Assembly: GCA_963719325.1 (NCBI GenBank)
Contig: CAVRBW010000001.1
Span: 97,039 to 161,038, forward strand
Direction: 5' to 3'
DNA from: DATBLE01 sp963719325
GTDB taxonomy: Bacteria; Actinomycetota; Thermoleophilia; Gaiellales; Gaiellaceae
DNA: 64,000 nucleotides
The notes beneath the pieces were generated by a model. It ran no database searches and was not told the origin of the DNA. It was given only the letters and a program-made list of their open reading frames with translations. Position numbers and translations under genes: made by a program. This document shows positions 1 to 7,812 of the stretch, piece by piece. Position 1 is the first letter of the stretch; every line of letters begins with the position of its first letter.

Positions 1-1728
1 CTGAAGCTACCCGAGGAGCGGCTGCGGGTGATCGTCCCGAAGGACATCGGGGGCAGCTTCGGGATCAAGTCGTCGCTGTTTCCGTACATGACCGTTCTTG
101 CGCTGCTCGCGATGCGCACGCGGCGGCCGGTGAAGTGGATCGAGGACCGCGCCGAGCATCTGATCGGATCGAGCCACCAACCCGACCGGGTCGGGACCCG
201 TGAGCTCGCGCTCACGAAGGACGGCGAGATCGTCGGGCTGCGGGCCCACGTCGTCGACAACCTCGGCGCCTACGTACGCGCGCCGGAGCCGGCGACGACC
301 TACCGGCCGCTCGGCAACGTCGTCGGGCCCTACCGCGTCCGAAACGTCGAGTTGCACCTCCGCGACGTCGTCTCGAACAAGGTGCCGACCGGGCCGAACC
401 GCGGCTACGGCTGCCAGCAGGTCTACCTCGAGACCGAGCGGACGCTGGACGAGGCGGCCGAGCAGCTGGGGCTCGACCCGGCCGAGATCCGCCGCCGCAA
501 CCTGATCCCGGCCGACGCCTTTCCGTACGAGACCCCCTCGGGCGGTCTGTACGACAGCGGCGACTACCCGCGCGCCCTCGAGCTCGCGCTCGAGACCGCC
601 GGCTACGAGGAGCTGCGCGCGCTCCAGCGCGGTGCGCGCGCCGAGGACCGGCTCGTCGGGATCGGCATCGGGCTCGCCGTCGACCCGTCGATCTCGAACA
701 TGGGCTACGTCTCGGTCGCGCTCCCGCCCGAGGTCCGCCGGGCGCCCGGCTATCTGCACAAGTCGGGAGCGGCGGACTGGGCGCAGATCCGCGTCGACCC
801 ACGCGGCAAGGTGGTCGTGACGATGGCGACGACGCCGCAGGGTCAAGGCCACCAGACGGCAGTCGCGCAGGTCGTCGCCGACGAGCTCGGCGTCTCCCCC
901 GAGGACGTGGCCACCGTGGACGAGTTCGACAGCCACACCTCGGTGTGGTCAGTGTCCTCGGGAAGCTACTCGAGCCGGTTCTCGGGGGTCGCTTCGGGCG
1001 CGGCGCGCCGGGCGGCAGGCGTCGTCCGGCGGCAGATTCTCGAGATCGGCGCGAGCCTCCTCGAGGCGGCGGTCGACGACTGCGAGCTGGTCGACGGAGC
1101 GGTTCGCGTCCAGGGCAGCCCGGATCGCTCGGTCTCGCTTCGGCGCGTCGCCGGCGTCGCGCACTGGGATCCCTCCGCGCTGCCGGAGGGGATGAGCGCG
1201 GGGATCCAGGCATCGGAGGTCTTTCACGTCCCGAGCTCGGCGCCGCCGACCGACGACGACCGGATCAACTCCTCGCACGCGTACGGCTTCATCGCGGACG
1301 TGGTGGCGGTCGAGGTCGACCCCGTCACGTGGGACGTCCGGATCCTGAAGTACGCGTCCGTCCACGACGCCGGCACGATCATCAACCCGAAGCTGGTCGA
1401 GGGGCAGGTGTACGGCGCGGCGCTGCACGGCCTCGGGGGTGCCCTGCTCGAGGAGTTTCGCTGGGACGAAGACGGCCAGTTCCTGACCGGGACGTTCGCC
1501 GACTACCGCTGCCTGACCGCGGCGGAGGCGCCGAGGATCGACCTGGCGCACATCGAGAGTCCGTCGCCGTTCACGCCCGTCGGCGCCAAGGGATGCGGAG
1601 AGTCCACGTCCGAGAGCGCTCCCGCGGCGATCGCCAACGCCGTCGCGGATGCCCTGCGGCCGCTCGGGGTGAAGCCGGCGCACCTGCCGCTGACGCCGGC
1701 CCGGCTCTGGGAGCTCGCCCGGAAGTGA
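1..1728 (+). CDS. Molybdenum hydroxylase large (molybdopterin-binding) subunit, 5'-truncated by window edge
   Basis: Catalytic subunit of a xanthine dehydrogenase/CO dehydrogenase-superfamily enzyme, which carries the molybdopterin cofactor and hydroxylates its substrate with water. The frame is open from base 1 and has no start in the window; 575 residues remain, so roughly the first quarter of a ~780-residue protein is missing. PNRGYG (about base 400) stands where true form-I CO dehydrogenases have AYxCSFR, so CO is unlikely to be the substrate. The KGCGES segment near base 1590 carries the Glu expected of the catalytic base. The stop overlaps the next start (GTGA), and medium and small subunits follow, as in cox-type operons. 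The family is clear; the substrate (purine, aldehyde, N-heterocycle) is unknown. Confidence 0.9.
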   Translation: MKLPEERLRVIVPKDIGGSFGIKSSLFPYMTVLALLAMRTRRPVKWIEDRAEHLIGSSHQPDRVGTRELALTKDGEIVGLRAHVVDNLGAYVRAPEPATTYRPLGNVVGPYRVRNVELHLRDVVSNKVPTGPNRGYGCQQVYLETERTLDEAAEQLGLDPAEIRRRNLIPADAFPYETPSGGLYDSGDYPRALELALETAGYEELRALQRGARAEDRLVGIGIGLAVDPSISNMGYVSVALPPEVRRAPGYLHKSGAADWAQIRVDPRGKVVVTMATTPQGQGHQTAVAQVVADELGVSPEDVATVDEFDSHTSVWSVSSGSYSSRFSGVASGAARRAAGVVRRQILEIGASLLEAAVDDCELVDGAVRVQGSPDRSVSLRRVAGVAHWDPSALPEGMSAGIQASEVFHVPSSAPPTDDDRINSSHAYGFIADVVAVEVDPVTWDVRILKYASVHDAGTIINPKLVEGQVYGAALHGLGGALLEEFRWDEDGQFLTGTFADYRCLTAAEAPRIDLAHIESPSPFTPVGAKGCGESTSESAPAAIANAVADALRPLGVKPAHLPLTPARLWELARK

Positions 1729-2462
1729 AGCCCGCGCCGTTCGCCTACCACCGGCCGGCCTCGCTCGACGAGGCGTTGTCGCTGCTGGCGGAAGACCCCG
1801 ATGCAAAGCCGCTGGCCGGTGGTCAGAGCCTCGTGCCGATGCTCAACTTCCGGCTCGCCCGGCCCACGGCGCTCGTCGACCTCGGCGGAATCGACGAGCT
1901 GGCCCGGTTGCGGGTCGAGGACGGCGTGCTGGTGGTCGGCGCCATGACCAGGCAGTGGGATCTCGAGCGCTCAGGCGACACGCAGCCGCTGCTCCGCGAG
2001 GCGCTGAGCTTCGTCGGGCACACCGCAACTCGGTGCCGCGGCACCGTCGGAGGCTCCCTCGTCCACGCCGACCCGACCGCGGAGCTACCCGTCTGCGCGC
2101 TCGCGCTGGGAGCACAGCTGGTCGTTGCCGGGCCGGGCGGCCGCCGAACGATTCCGGCGGACGAGTTCTTCGTGTCCGTGTTCACGACGGCGCTGGAGCC
2201 GGGCGAGCTCCTGGTCGAGGCTCGCTTCCCGGTCGTCGACGGCGCGTGCGCGTTCGAGGAGCACGCCCACCGCCACGGCGACTTCGCGGTCGTGTGCGTC
2301 GCGCTCGCCGGTGAGCGCATCGCCCTCGGCGGAGTCGGCGCGACGCCCGTGCTGTACGACGGGGGCGCGATCGATCCGGTCGGCGACCTGTTCGCCCCCG
2401 CCGGCTACAAACGCGAGGTCGCGCTCGCACTGATCGAGCGTGCCCGGGAGCGTGCGCGATGA
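1725..2462 (+). CDS. Molybdenum hydroxylase medium (FAD-binding) subunit
   Basis: Medium subunit of the same enzyme, 245 residues. It binds FAD and passes electrons from the iron-sulfur subunit to an acceptor. The GTG start overlaps the large-subunit stop by 4 bases and gives the usual N-terminus (KPAPFAYHRPASLDEAL). The FAD-binding segment LAGGQSLVPMLNFRL lies near residues 35-50, and the family's second motif is seen as TVGGSLVHADPTAELP near residue 107 (family form TiGGslahaDP). A little shorter than the ~280-290 usual, with a compact C-terminal domain. It ends in ATGA, shared with the small-subunit start, so the three subunits are translationally coupled. CoxM family assignment is firm; the physiological electron acceptor is unknown. 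Confidence 0.9.
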   Translation: MKPAPFAYHRPASLDEALSLLAEDPDAKPLAGGQSLVPMLNFRLARPTALVDLGGIDELARLRVEDGVLVVGAMTRQWDLERSGDTQPLLREALSFVGHTATRCRGTVGGSLVHADPTAELPVCALALGAQLVVAGPGGRRTIPADEFFVSVFTTALEPGELLVEARFPVVDGACAFEEHAHRHGDFAVVCVALAGERIALGGVGATPVLYDGGAIDPVGDLFAPAGYKREVALALIERARERAR

Positions 2463-3000
2463 TCGAGATCGCCGTCACGGTCAACGGCGTGCGCCACGAG
2501 CGGCGGGTCGAGCCGCGATTGCTCCTCTCCGACTTCATCCGGCACGAGCTCGGCCTCTACGGCACCCACGTGGGCTGCGAGCATGGCGTCTGCGGTGCGT
2601 GCACCGTCCTGCTCGAGGGCAGACCGGCGCGCTCGTGCCTGACGCTCGCCGTGCAGGCGGACGGTGCCGAGATCCAGACGGTCGAGTCGCTCGCGCAGGG
2701 CCTGGAAGCCGCTCGCCGGCCGAGCCGGCGCCGCCCGGCCGGAAGAGCGGCGGCGCCTTCGCCGCCGCCCGGGACGCCGCGCTCCATCCGCTGCAGCAGG
2801 CGTTCCACGAGCACTTCGGCCTGCAATGCGGGTTCTGCACGCCGGGGATCCTGATGAGCGCGACGTTCTTCCTCGAGCAGAACCCCACCCCGACCGAGGA
2901 GCAGGTCCGCGCGGAGCTGGCGGGACACCTGTGCCGCTGCACCGGCTACGCGTCGATCGTCGACTCGATCCTCGCGGCGGCGGCGAAGCTTCGAGGCTAA
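2459..3000 (+). pseudogene. Molybdenum hydroxylase small (2x[2Fe-2S]) subunit, disrupted by a palindromic insert and frameshift
   Basis: Iron-sulfur small subunit. The first half starts at the ATG inside ATGA and holds the plant-type ferredoxin motif (CEHGVCGACTVLL, bases about 2579-2617). The second half is in another frame and holds the alpha-helical cluster domain (QCGFCTPG near 2825, CRCTGY near 2935), ending in TAA at 3000. Between them, at about 2698-2771, lies a GC-rich palindromic segment resembling repeats at 17644 and 59521, exactly at the linker between the two iron-sulfur domains. All eight cluster cysteines are present. Without a frame correction the protein stops after the first domain, so either the insertion killed the gene or one base in this hairpin-rich stretch was misread. 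Confidence 0.82.
2698..2771. repeat. Palindromic intragenic repeat, family A, copy 1 (in the small-subunit gene)
   Basis: Two adjacent GC-rich hairpins: GCTCGCCGGC/GCCGGCGCCGC around base 2715, and GCGGCGGCG/CGCCGCCGC around 2746-2770. On the opposite strand the same order of elements occurs at 17644-17718, with CTGGAAGC, the central palindrome and CCCGGCCGG all recognisable. This is the most diverged of the three family-A copies. Confidence 0.6.
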
Positions 3001-3073
3001 GAGCCCCTAACGGAATGAAGCAGCGTGCCGACCAGCGCGCCCAGCCAACGCGTGGTCATTCCGTCAGCGGCTC
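3001..3073. repeat. Family D inverted-repeat element, short (internally deleted) copy
   Basis: Begins directly after the TAA stop at 2998-3000 with GAGCCCCTAACGGAATGA and ends with the near-complement TCATTCCGTCAGCGGCTC. The inner GAAGCAGCGTGCCGACCAGC is almost identical to a stretch near 52399 in the full-length copy at 52295-52457. It sits between two convergent genes and overlaps the stop of the minus-strand one. Confidence 0.6.
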
Positions 3074-3588
3074 GAAGTGCCGACCAGCGTCGAGAGCCGG
3101 ATCAGCCCCTGCTCGCAAACAGGCGTCGGCGGCTTGATCGGCGCGACGAGCGTGCCGGCGCCCGGCGGCGGATTCACCCGCATCTTGTAGGCGGTCGGCT
3201 CGCAGGGGCCGCCGGTCGACTCGCCCGGTCCGGGTATGTCGGGCGAGAAGCGCGCGCTTGCCTTCGCGCGGCCGTTCGGCCGGAGCACGACCCGCTTCGA
3301 CGTCTGGCCCAGCTTGGCAGGCTGGACCTTGGTCGGCAGAGCCTTCCCCGTGCGGCCGAGCAGACGCAGGCCCACGCGCCCCGAGACGACGCAGCTCTTC
3401 GGCGAACGATTCCGGAGCGTGAGCGCGTACGAGATGTGCCCGGCTCCGCCGCTGCCCCGGATCACCGAGAAGGAGCCGGTCAGCATCGCGCCGGTGCAGG
3501 GCGAGACGTTCGCCGCCGGCCCGCCGCCGGCGAGCGCGAGCGCGCCGACTATGACAACGGCCGCGAGCAACGAGCATCGTCTGGCCAT
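3064..3588 (-). CDS. Secreted DUF4232-type protein
   Basis: 174-residue exported protein of unknown function. The start ATG at 3588 (MARRCSLLAAVVIVG) is preferred over an upstream in-frame codon because a TAGGCT box lies 7 bases upstream. A signal peptide (Arg-Arg, then a hydrophobic run to about residue 26, Ala-rich end) is followed by the DUF4232 pattern: a first Cys, GSFSVIRGSGGAGHISYALTL, LRNRSPKSCVVSGRVGLRLL, and a later Cys pair. Such domains occur in actinobacterial lipoproteins and anchored proteins, but I see no lipobox, so this one is probably free or loosely cell-associated. The 3' end runs into a family D element. Confidence 0.75.
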   Translation of the reverse strand: MARRCSLLAAVVIVGALALAGGGPAANVSPCTGAMLTGSFSVIRGSGGAGHISYALTLRNRSPKSCVVSGRVGLRLLGRTGKALPTKVQPAKLGQTSKRVVLRPNGRAKASARFSPDIPGPGESTGGPCEPTAYKMRVNPPPGAGTLVAPIKPPTPVCEQGLIRLSTLVGTSSR

Positions 3589-3595
3589 GATGGCG

Positions 3596-3601
3596 AGCCT
3601 A
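3596..3601 (-). promoter_or_regulatory. Leaderless -10 box (TAGGCT)
   Basis: TAGGCT on the minus strand, 7 bases before the ATG of the DUF4232 gene, leaving no space for a ribosome binding site. It fixes the start at 3588. Confidence 0.5.
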
Positions 3602-3689
3602 CTCGCCGTCAACCGGGCCGCGCCCCCGAATGGGCAATTCTGACCATCGTCATCTGCCCACCGGAAGCTTCAATCGGTGCGGAGGAGCG

Positions 3690-4835
3690 TTGAAGCTCGA
3701 CCTGGACCGGCGGCCGATCCTCGTCTTCTGGGAGACGACGCGCGCCTGCCTGCTCGCCTGCCGCCATTGCCGGGCATCGGCGCTCGCCGAGCCGTTGCCA
3801 GGGGAGCTGACGCCCGCCGAAGGGCGCGACTTCGTCCGCTCGCTGACCGAGTTCGGGCGCCCGTACCCGGTGCTCGTTCTCACCGGCGGGGACGTGCTGA
3901 TGCGCGAGGACTCGCTGGAGCTCGCGCGATACGCCGCGTCGCTGAAGATTCCGGTTGCGCTCTCGCCGAGCGTGACGCCGAAGCTCACGCGCGATGCGAT
4001 CGGACGCATGCGCGAGGCGGGGGTGAAGGCGGTGTCGATCAGCCTCGACGGCGCGATCGCGTCCACGCACGAGCGGATCCGCGGAATCGACGGCCACTTC
4101 GAGCGGACGCTCGAGGCGATCCGGCTCCTGCGGGAGAACGGGTTCGTCGTCCAGGTGAACACGGTCGCGATGCGCGAGAACGTCGACGAGCTCCCTGACG
4201 TCGCGGCGCTACTCGACCGGCTGGACGTGAACGTCTGGGAGGTGTTCCTGCTGGTCAAGACCGGCCGCGGCGTGCAGATGGAGGAGCTCACCCCCGCCGA
4301 GAACGAGGACCTCTGCCATTTCCTCTACGACGCGTCTCGATACGGGTTCGTGGTTCGTACCGTCGAGGCGCCGTTCTTCCGGCGCGTGGTCGCGACGCGG
4401 AAAGCCGACGGCCCCCCGGCCGAGCCTGGTCTGCTCTACCGAAGCCTGTCCGAACGGCTCGTCGAGCTGCTCGGAGAGCCGCGTGGCCAGGCCAAGGCGC
4501 AGACGAAGGGCACCCGTGACGGCAAGGGGATCGTCTTCGTCGGCCATGACGGAGACGTCTACCCGGCGGGGTTCCTTCCGTTGCCGGTCGGCAACGTCCG
4601 CACGACGACCATCGCCTCGATCTATCGCGAGAGCACGCTGCTCCGCGACCTTCGCGCGGGGCTCTTCACCGGCCGGTGCGGCGCGTGCGAGTTCGGGGAC
4701 CTGTGCGGCGGCTCGCGGTCGCGGGCCTTTGCGGCGACCGGCGACCCGCTCGCCGACGATCCGGCGTGCCCCTTCTTATCGCGGGGGGAACGGCCGGTTC
4801 CCCCCGCGGGCCCCCCTCCCCGGCGCGCGTGTTGA
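3690..4835 (+). CDS. Radical SAM/SPASM domain protein (TIGR04053-like)
   Basis: Radical SAM enzyme of the group related to PqqE, NirJ and AhbD, which modify peptides or tetrapyrroles. The [4Fe-4S] motif is CLLACRHC (CX3CX2C), after the WETTRAC stretch typical of TIGR04053. LTGGDVL provides the SAM-binding loop, SISLDGA follows, and the C-terminal SPASM-type cluster region is CGACEFGDLCGGSRSRAF with a last Cys in DDPAC. I chose TTG 3690 after GGAGGAG (381 residues); ATG 3630 would add 20 residues unlike the family. The last ~17 residues (ERPVPPAGPPPRRAC) are encoded by a family B repeat that has overrun the 3' end. The substrate is unknown; the neighbouring nitrite-reductase-like gene is convergent, so no operon link. 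Confidence 0.82.
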   Translation: MKLDLDRRPILVFWETTRACLLACRHCRASALAEPLPGELTPAEGRDFVRSLTEFGRPYPVLVLTGGDVLMREDSLELARYAASLKIPVALSPSVTPKLTRDAIGRMREAGVKAVSISLDGAIASTHERIRGIDGHFERTLEAIRLLRENGFVVQVNTVAMRENVDELPDVAALLDRLDVNVWEVFLLVKTGRGVQMEELTPAENEDLCHFLYDASRYGFVVRTVEAPFFRRVVATRKADGPPAEPGLLYRSLSERLVELLGEPRGQAKAQTKGTRDGKGIVFVGHDGDVYPAGFLPLPVGNVRTTTIASIYRESTLLRDLRAGLFTGRCGACEFGDLCGGSRSRAFAATGDPLADDPACPFLSRGERPVPPAGPPPRRAC

Positions 4836-4905
4836 GTCGCTCCTGCGCTCCGGCGAGAACGCGGTCCCGCCTCCGCGCGCGGTGGGCCGGTTCTCCACCG
4901 CTGTT
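4781..4905. repeat. Family B repeat, copy 1
   Basis: Starts with an 11-bp hairpin (GCGGGGGGAAC ... GTTCCCCCCGC, 4781-4807), then a C-rich tract and a conserved tract (GCGCTCCGGCGAGAACGCGG) found nearly unchanged near 24948 and 58981. The left part is translated as the C-terminus of the radical SAM protein. Confidence 0.7.
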
Positions 4906-4947
4906 CTTCTGCGTCACGAGTTCGCGCGACCAAAGAAGGGGTTGAAA

Positions 4948-4984
4948 CGGAGCGAGCCGCGCCGTGATGGCGCGGCTCGCTCCG
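4948..4984. terminator. Strong hairpin terminator between convergent genes
   Basis: A perfect 16-bp stem (left arm CGGAGCGAGCCGCGCC, 4948-4963; right arm 4969-4984) with loop GTGAT, just after the repaired end of the nitrite-reductase-like gene. On the minus strand TTTC and a pyrimidine-rich stretch follow, so it can serve as that gene's terminator. Confidence 0.7.
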
Positions 4985-5002
4985 CTCCGGTGGCAACCGG
5001 GT

Positions 5003-6185
5003 CTAGTGGCTCATCGTCCCCTCGACCTCGCCGACCTCGAGCAGGCCGACCTGTCCCATCTGAACGGTTGCGAACGAGTGCGAGACGAAGGGGTAGAGAC
5101 CCGGCTTGTCGATGGTGACGTCGAAGACGCCGCCGCCGCCTGCCGGGACGACCGCCGTCTGGATCCCGCGTTGCGGCGCGTTCGTCAGGTCGGCGTTGAC
5201 CCAGGCGCGGTTGAGAAGCGTGCCGACGACGTGGAAGTCGTTGTTCAGGCTCGGGACCCGCGTCGACGACCCAGAAGCGGACGGTCTCTCCTGGCATCGC
5301 GGTCAGCGGGTGCTTCACGTACTGGCCGGCGTAGCCGTTCCAGGTCACCCAGTCGGGCTTCATCTGATCGGCCTTCACCATGTCCAGCTGGGCGGGCTTG
5401 TCGAGCCCGGGGCCGTTCAGGTACCACTCGCCCGAGACGAGCACGTACTCGTGGTCGGGCTTCGGCAGGAGTCCCGCCTTCGGCTCGACGACGATCGCGC
5501 CGTACATGCCGTTCGCGATGTGGGCCAGAACCGGCTTGGTTCCGCAGTGGTACATGAACACGCCCGGGTCGTCGGCCTTGAAGCTGAACGTGAACGACTT
5601 GCCGGGAGCGACGTCTGCGAACGCCACGTTCGGCGCGATGCGCGCCGCGTGGAAGTCGACCGAGTGCGGCATCGGCGCGTTGTTCGTCAGCGTGATCCGC
5701 ACGGTCTGACCCTGGCGCACGTGCACGACCGGCCCGGGAACCCCGGCTCCGAACGTCCAGGCTTCGTACTTGATCCCGGGAGCGACCTCGATCGTGCGAT
5801 GCGCGATCCCGAGGTTGACGTTCACGACGGGACCGGCCTGCAGCGCGGGAAGCTCGGCCGGATAGGCGCGGTGGGCGGCGGCGATCGCGTCCGCATTCGC
5901 CGGCGCGAGGCCGGCAAAGCTCGGCGTTGCCACTGCGCCCGTCGCGGTCGCGCCGGAGGCCGTTCCGGTCGTCACCCCGGGCATCGCCGAGGTGGCGGAG
6001 ACCTGTGCGGCGGCCGCCCTGGCGTCGTCACGCGCCTTGTTCGCCGATGCGGCGCTCCAGAGGGCGAATCCGAGCACGGCCGGCAGGGCGATGCCGAGCA
6101 TGAGCGCGACGATCTTGACCGCGGCGCCGCGGTCAGGGTCTTTCGCCTGGTACGCGGGAAGCTGACTGGATACTGGATATGCCAC
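5003..6185 (-). pseudogene. nirK: Copper nitrite reductase-like multicopper oxidase, one-base frameshift
   Basis: Two-domain cupredoxin protein resembling NirK, which reduces nitrite to NO. The GTG start at 6185 follows GAGGAGG. An N-terminal membrane segment (about residues 20-48, KIVALMLGIALPAVLGFALW) suggests anchoring on the outer face. Ligand motifs in order: HSVDFH (type 1 and 2 His), MYHCGTKPVLAH plus NGMYG (type 2 His, type 1 Cys, His, Met), then SHSFATVQ with the third type 2 His. The last quarter is in another frame: one extra base near 5253 (a G/C run) separates RFWVVDAGP from SLNNDFHVVG. Repaired, it ends at TAG 5003 (393 residues). Everything else is intact, so a sequencing error is more likely than a dead gene. 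NirK versus another two-domain oxidase needs a tree. Confidence 0.78.
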
Positions 6186-6283
6186 CGGAGTTCCTCCTCG
6201 TTGATTTCCACAACGAGCTTAGTGAGAACCAGAGAGCGCAGCAATCAGCAAATTTGCGGATACAAACGCCGGAGTTCCACCGA

Positions 6284-6289
6284 TACCCT
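6284..6289 (+). promoter_or_regulatory. Leaderless -10 box (TACCCT), with nearby operator-like repeat
   Basis: TACCCT 8 bases before ATG 6298 of the regulator gene. GTTCCACC (about 6273-6280) and GGTGGAAA (about 6300) form an interrupted inverted repeat around the start, in the AT-richer gap between divergent genes, and could be an autoregulatory site. Confidence 0.45.
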
Positions 6290-6297
6290 TGGTGCAA

Positions 6298-6990
6298 ATG
6301 GTGGAAAGCATGCGCGTGCGCCGCGCTCTCGCCGACGACCATCGGGTCGACATCGTGACCGAGCTTCGGGACGCGCCCGACGGGCTCGACGCCCGCGAGC
6401 TGAGCCGTCGCGTCGGACTCCACGAGAACACGATCCGGTGGCATCTCGGCATCCTCGGCGACGCCGGGCTCGTCGACTCGCAGCCCGCCGCCGGGGGTAA
6501 GCCCGGACGGCCGCGGATGGTCTATCGCGCTCGGCCCGAACCTGCGGAGGACGCAGGCCGCGACGAGCATCGGCTGCTCGCGACCATCCTCACCGGCACG
6601 ATGTCCGAGCTTGCCGACGGTGAGGAGCGCGCGCAGGAGGCCGGGCGGGCCTGGGGCCGATACCTCGTGCGCAAGCCGTCTCCGCTCGAGCACGTCAGCG
6701 ACGAGCAGGCGATCGCGGAGGTGACGCGGCTCCTCGACGAGCAGGGCTTTGCGGCGACGGCCGACGGCTCGGAGATCCACATGCGCCACTGTCCCTTCCA
6801 CGACCTTGCGGAGCAGACCCCCGAGATCGTCTGCGGGGTGCACCGCGGGATCGTCTCGGGAGCGCTGGACGAGCTCGGCAGCGGCCTCGACATGGAAGGC
6901 CTCGACATCTTCGTCCGTCCCGACCTCTGCGTCGCGCGACTTGCGCGGCGTCGGTCGGAGACCGGCTGGCAGCCAACTCAGAGCTCCTAG
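6298..6990 (+). CDS. HTH transcriptional regulator with C-terminal Cys motif
   Basis: 230-residue regulator divergent from the nitrite-reductase-like gene. An N-terminal ArsR/DeoR-like winged helix (about residues 5-75: RVDIVTELRDAP, ENTIRWHLGILGDAGLV, then a basic GKPGRPRMVYR wing) is followed by a ligand domain ending in HCPFHDL, EIVCGVHRG and RPDLCVARL. The spacing of these three Cys and adjacent His resembles SufR-like regulators that hold an iron-sulfur cluster, and such clusters can sense NO or oxidants. ATG 6298 is chosen because a TACCCT box lies 8 bases upstream; TTG 6289 overlaps that box. Control of the neighbouring copper oxidase is inferred from position only. Confidence 0.75.
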   Translation: MVESMRVRRALADDHRVDIVTELRDAPDGLDARELSRRVGLHENTIRWHLGILGDAGLVDSQPAAGGKPGRPRMVYRARPEPAEDAGRDEHRLLATILTGTMSELADGEERAQEAGRAWGRYLVRKPSPLEHVSDEQAIAEVTRLLDEQGFAATADGSEIHMRHCPFHDLAEQTPEIVCGVHRGIVSGALDELGSGLDMEGLDIFVRPDLCVARLARRRSETGWQPTQSS

Positions 6991-6993
6991 ACT
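6988..6993 (+). promoter_or_regulatory. Leaderless -10 box (TAGACT)
   Basis: TAGACT 6 bases before ATG 7000; its TAG is also the stop codon of the upstream regulator gene. Confidence 0.45.
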
Positions 6994-6999
6994 GCGGAG

Positions 7000-7797
7000 A
7001 TGCCGACTGTCGGCATCGTGAGCCCCGGGGCGATGGGCAGCGCCGTGGGATATGCGCTGCGGCGCGGCGGGGCGCGTGTGGTCGCGACGACGACGGGCCG
7101 AAGCGAGCGAACCGCCCGGCTCGCCGGGCAGGCAGACCTCGAGTTGCTGCCGAGCCTCGCCGCCGTGGTGGAGAGCGCCGAGGTGGTGCTCTCGATCGTC
7201 CCCCCGGATCAGGCGGAGACGGTTGCGGCCGCAATCGGCGCGGCCGCCCTGGTCGCGGACCTGAACGCCGTCGCGCCGGAGACGGCACGACGCATCTCGA
7301 CGGAGGTCGACGGATCGATCTCGGGGCCCCCGCCCTGGAAGGAGGGGACGACGCGCCTCTACCTGGCGGGGCCGCGCGCCGCCGAGGTCGCCGCGCTGCC
7401 CTTCCACGGGGTCGAGGTAGTCGTCGTCGGCGAGGAGGTGGGGGCGGCGTCAGCCGTGAAGATGAGCACCGCCTCCGTCTACAAGGGCTCCGTGGCTCTC
7501 CTCACCCAGGCCGTGCGTGCGGCGGAGCGCTACGGCGTGCTCGAGCACGTGCTTGCGGACCTGGGCGATCCGCCCGACGACGTCGGCAGCCGGATCGCCC
7601 GGGCCGCGGCGAAGTCAGGGCGATACGTCGGCGAGATGCGCGAGATCGCGGCCGCACAGGAAGCGGCGGGCCTGACGCCGCAGCTGTTCCACGCAATGGC
7701 CGAGGTCTACGCCGAGATCGCGCGAACGCCGCTCGCGCAGTCGTCGCCCGAGGACGCCGCCTCCGACCTGGTCGACGTGTTGCGCGGCCTTCGCTGA
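7000..7797 (+). CDS. NAD(P)-dependent 6-phosphogluconate-dehydrogenase-like oxidoreductase (DUF1932)
   Basis: 265-residue dehydrogenase of the beta-hydroxyacid/6PGDH superfamily. The N-terminal Rossmann domain begins with the dinucleotide motif GIVSPGAMGSAVG. The substrate-side motif GSISGPPPWKEG (about residue 104) and the helical segment VKMSTASVYKGSVAL (about 151), whose Lys is in the catalytic position, are visible. The C-terminal half matches the short DUF1932 helical domain rather than the long 6PGDH one. It starts 10 bases after the regulator with its own -10 box and is convergent with dinB. The substrate is not deducible. Confidence 0.8.
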   Translation: MPTVGIVSPGAMGSAVGYALRRGGARVVATTTGRSERTARLAGQADLELLPSLAAVVESAEVVLSIVPPDQAETVAAAIGAAALVADLNAVAPETARRISTEVDGSISGPPPWKEGTTRLYLAGPRAAEVAALPFHGVEVVVVGEEVGAASAVKMSTASVYKGSVALLTQAVRAAERYGVLEHVLADLGDPPDDVGSRIARAAAKSGRYVGEMREIAAAQEAAGLTPQLFHAMAEVYAEIARTPLAQSSPEDAASDLVDVLRGLR

Positions 7798-7812
7798 GCG
7801 GAACGGGGCGGC

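Noticed and set aside
945..1724. Long open frame upstream of the FAD subunit gene in its own reading frame
   Set aside because: It is a shadow of the large subunit gene; Arg/Gly/Pro-rich and without family motifs until GTG 1725.
1..1728. Form-I aerobic CO dehydrogenase
   Set aside because: The AYxCSFR active-site loop is absent in both large subunits (PNRGYG and PNRGYS instead).
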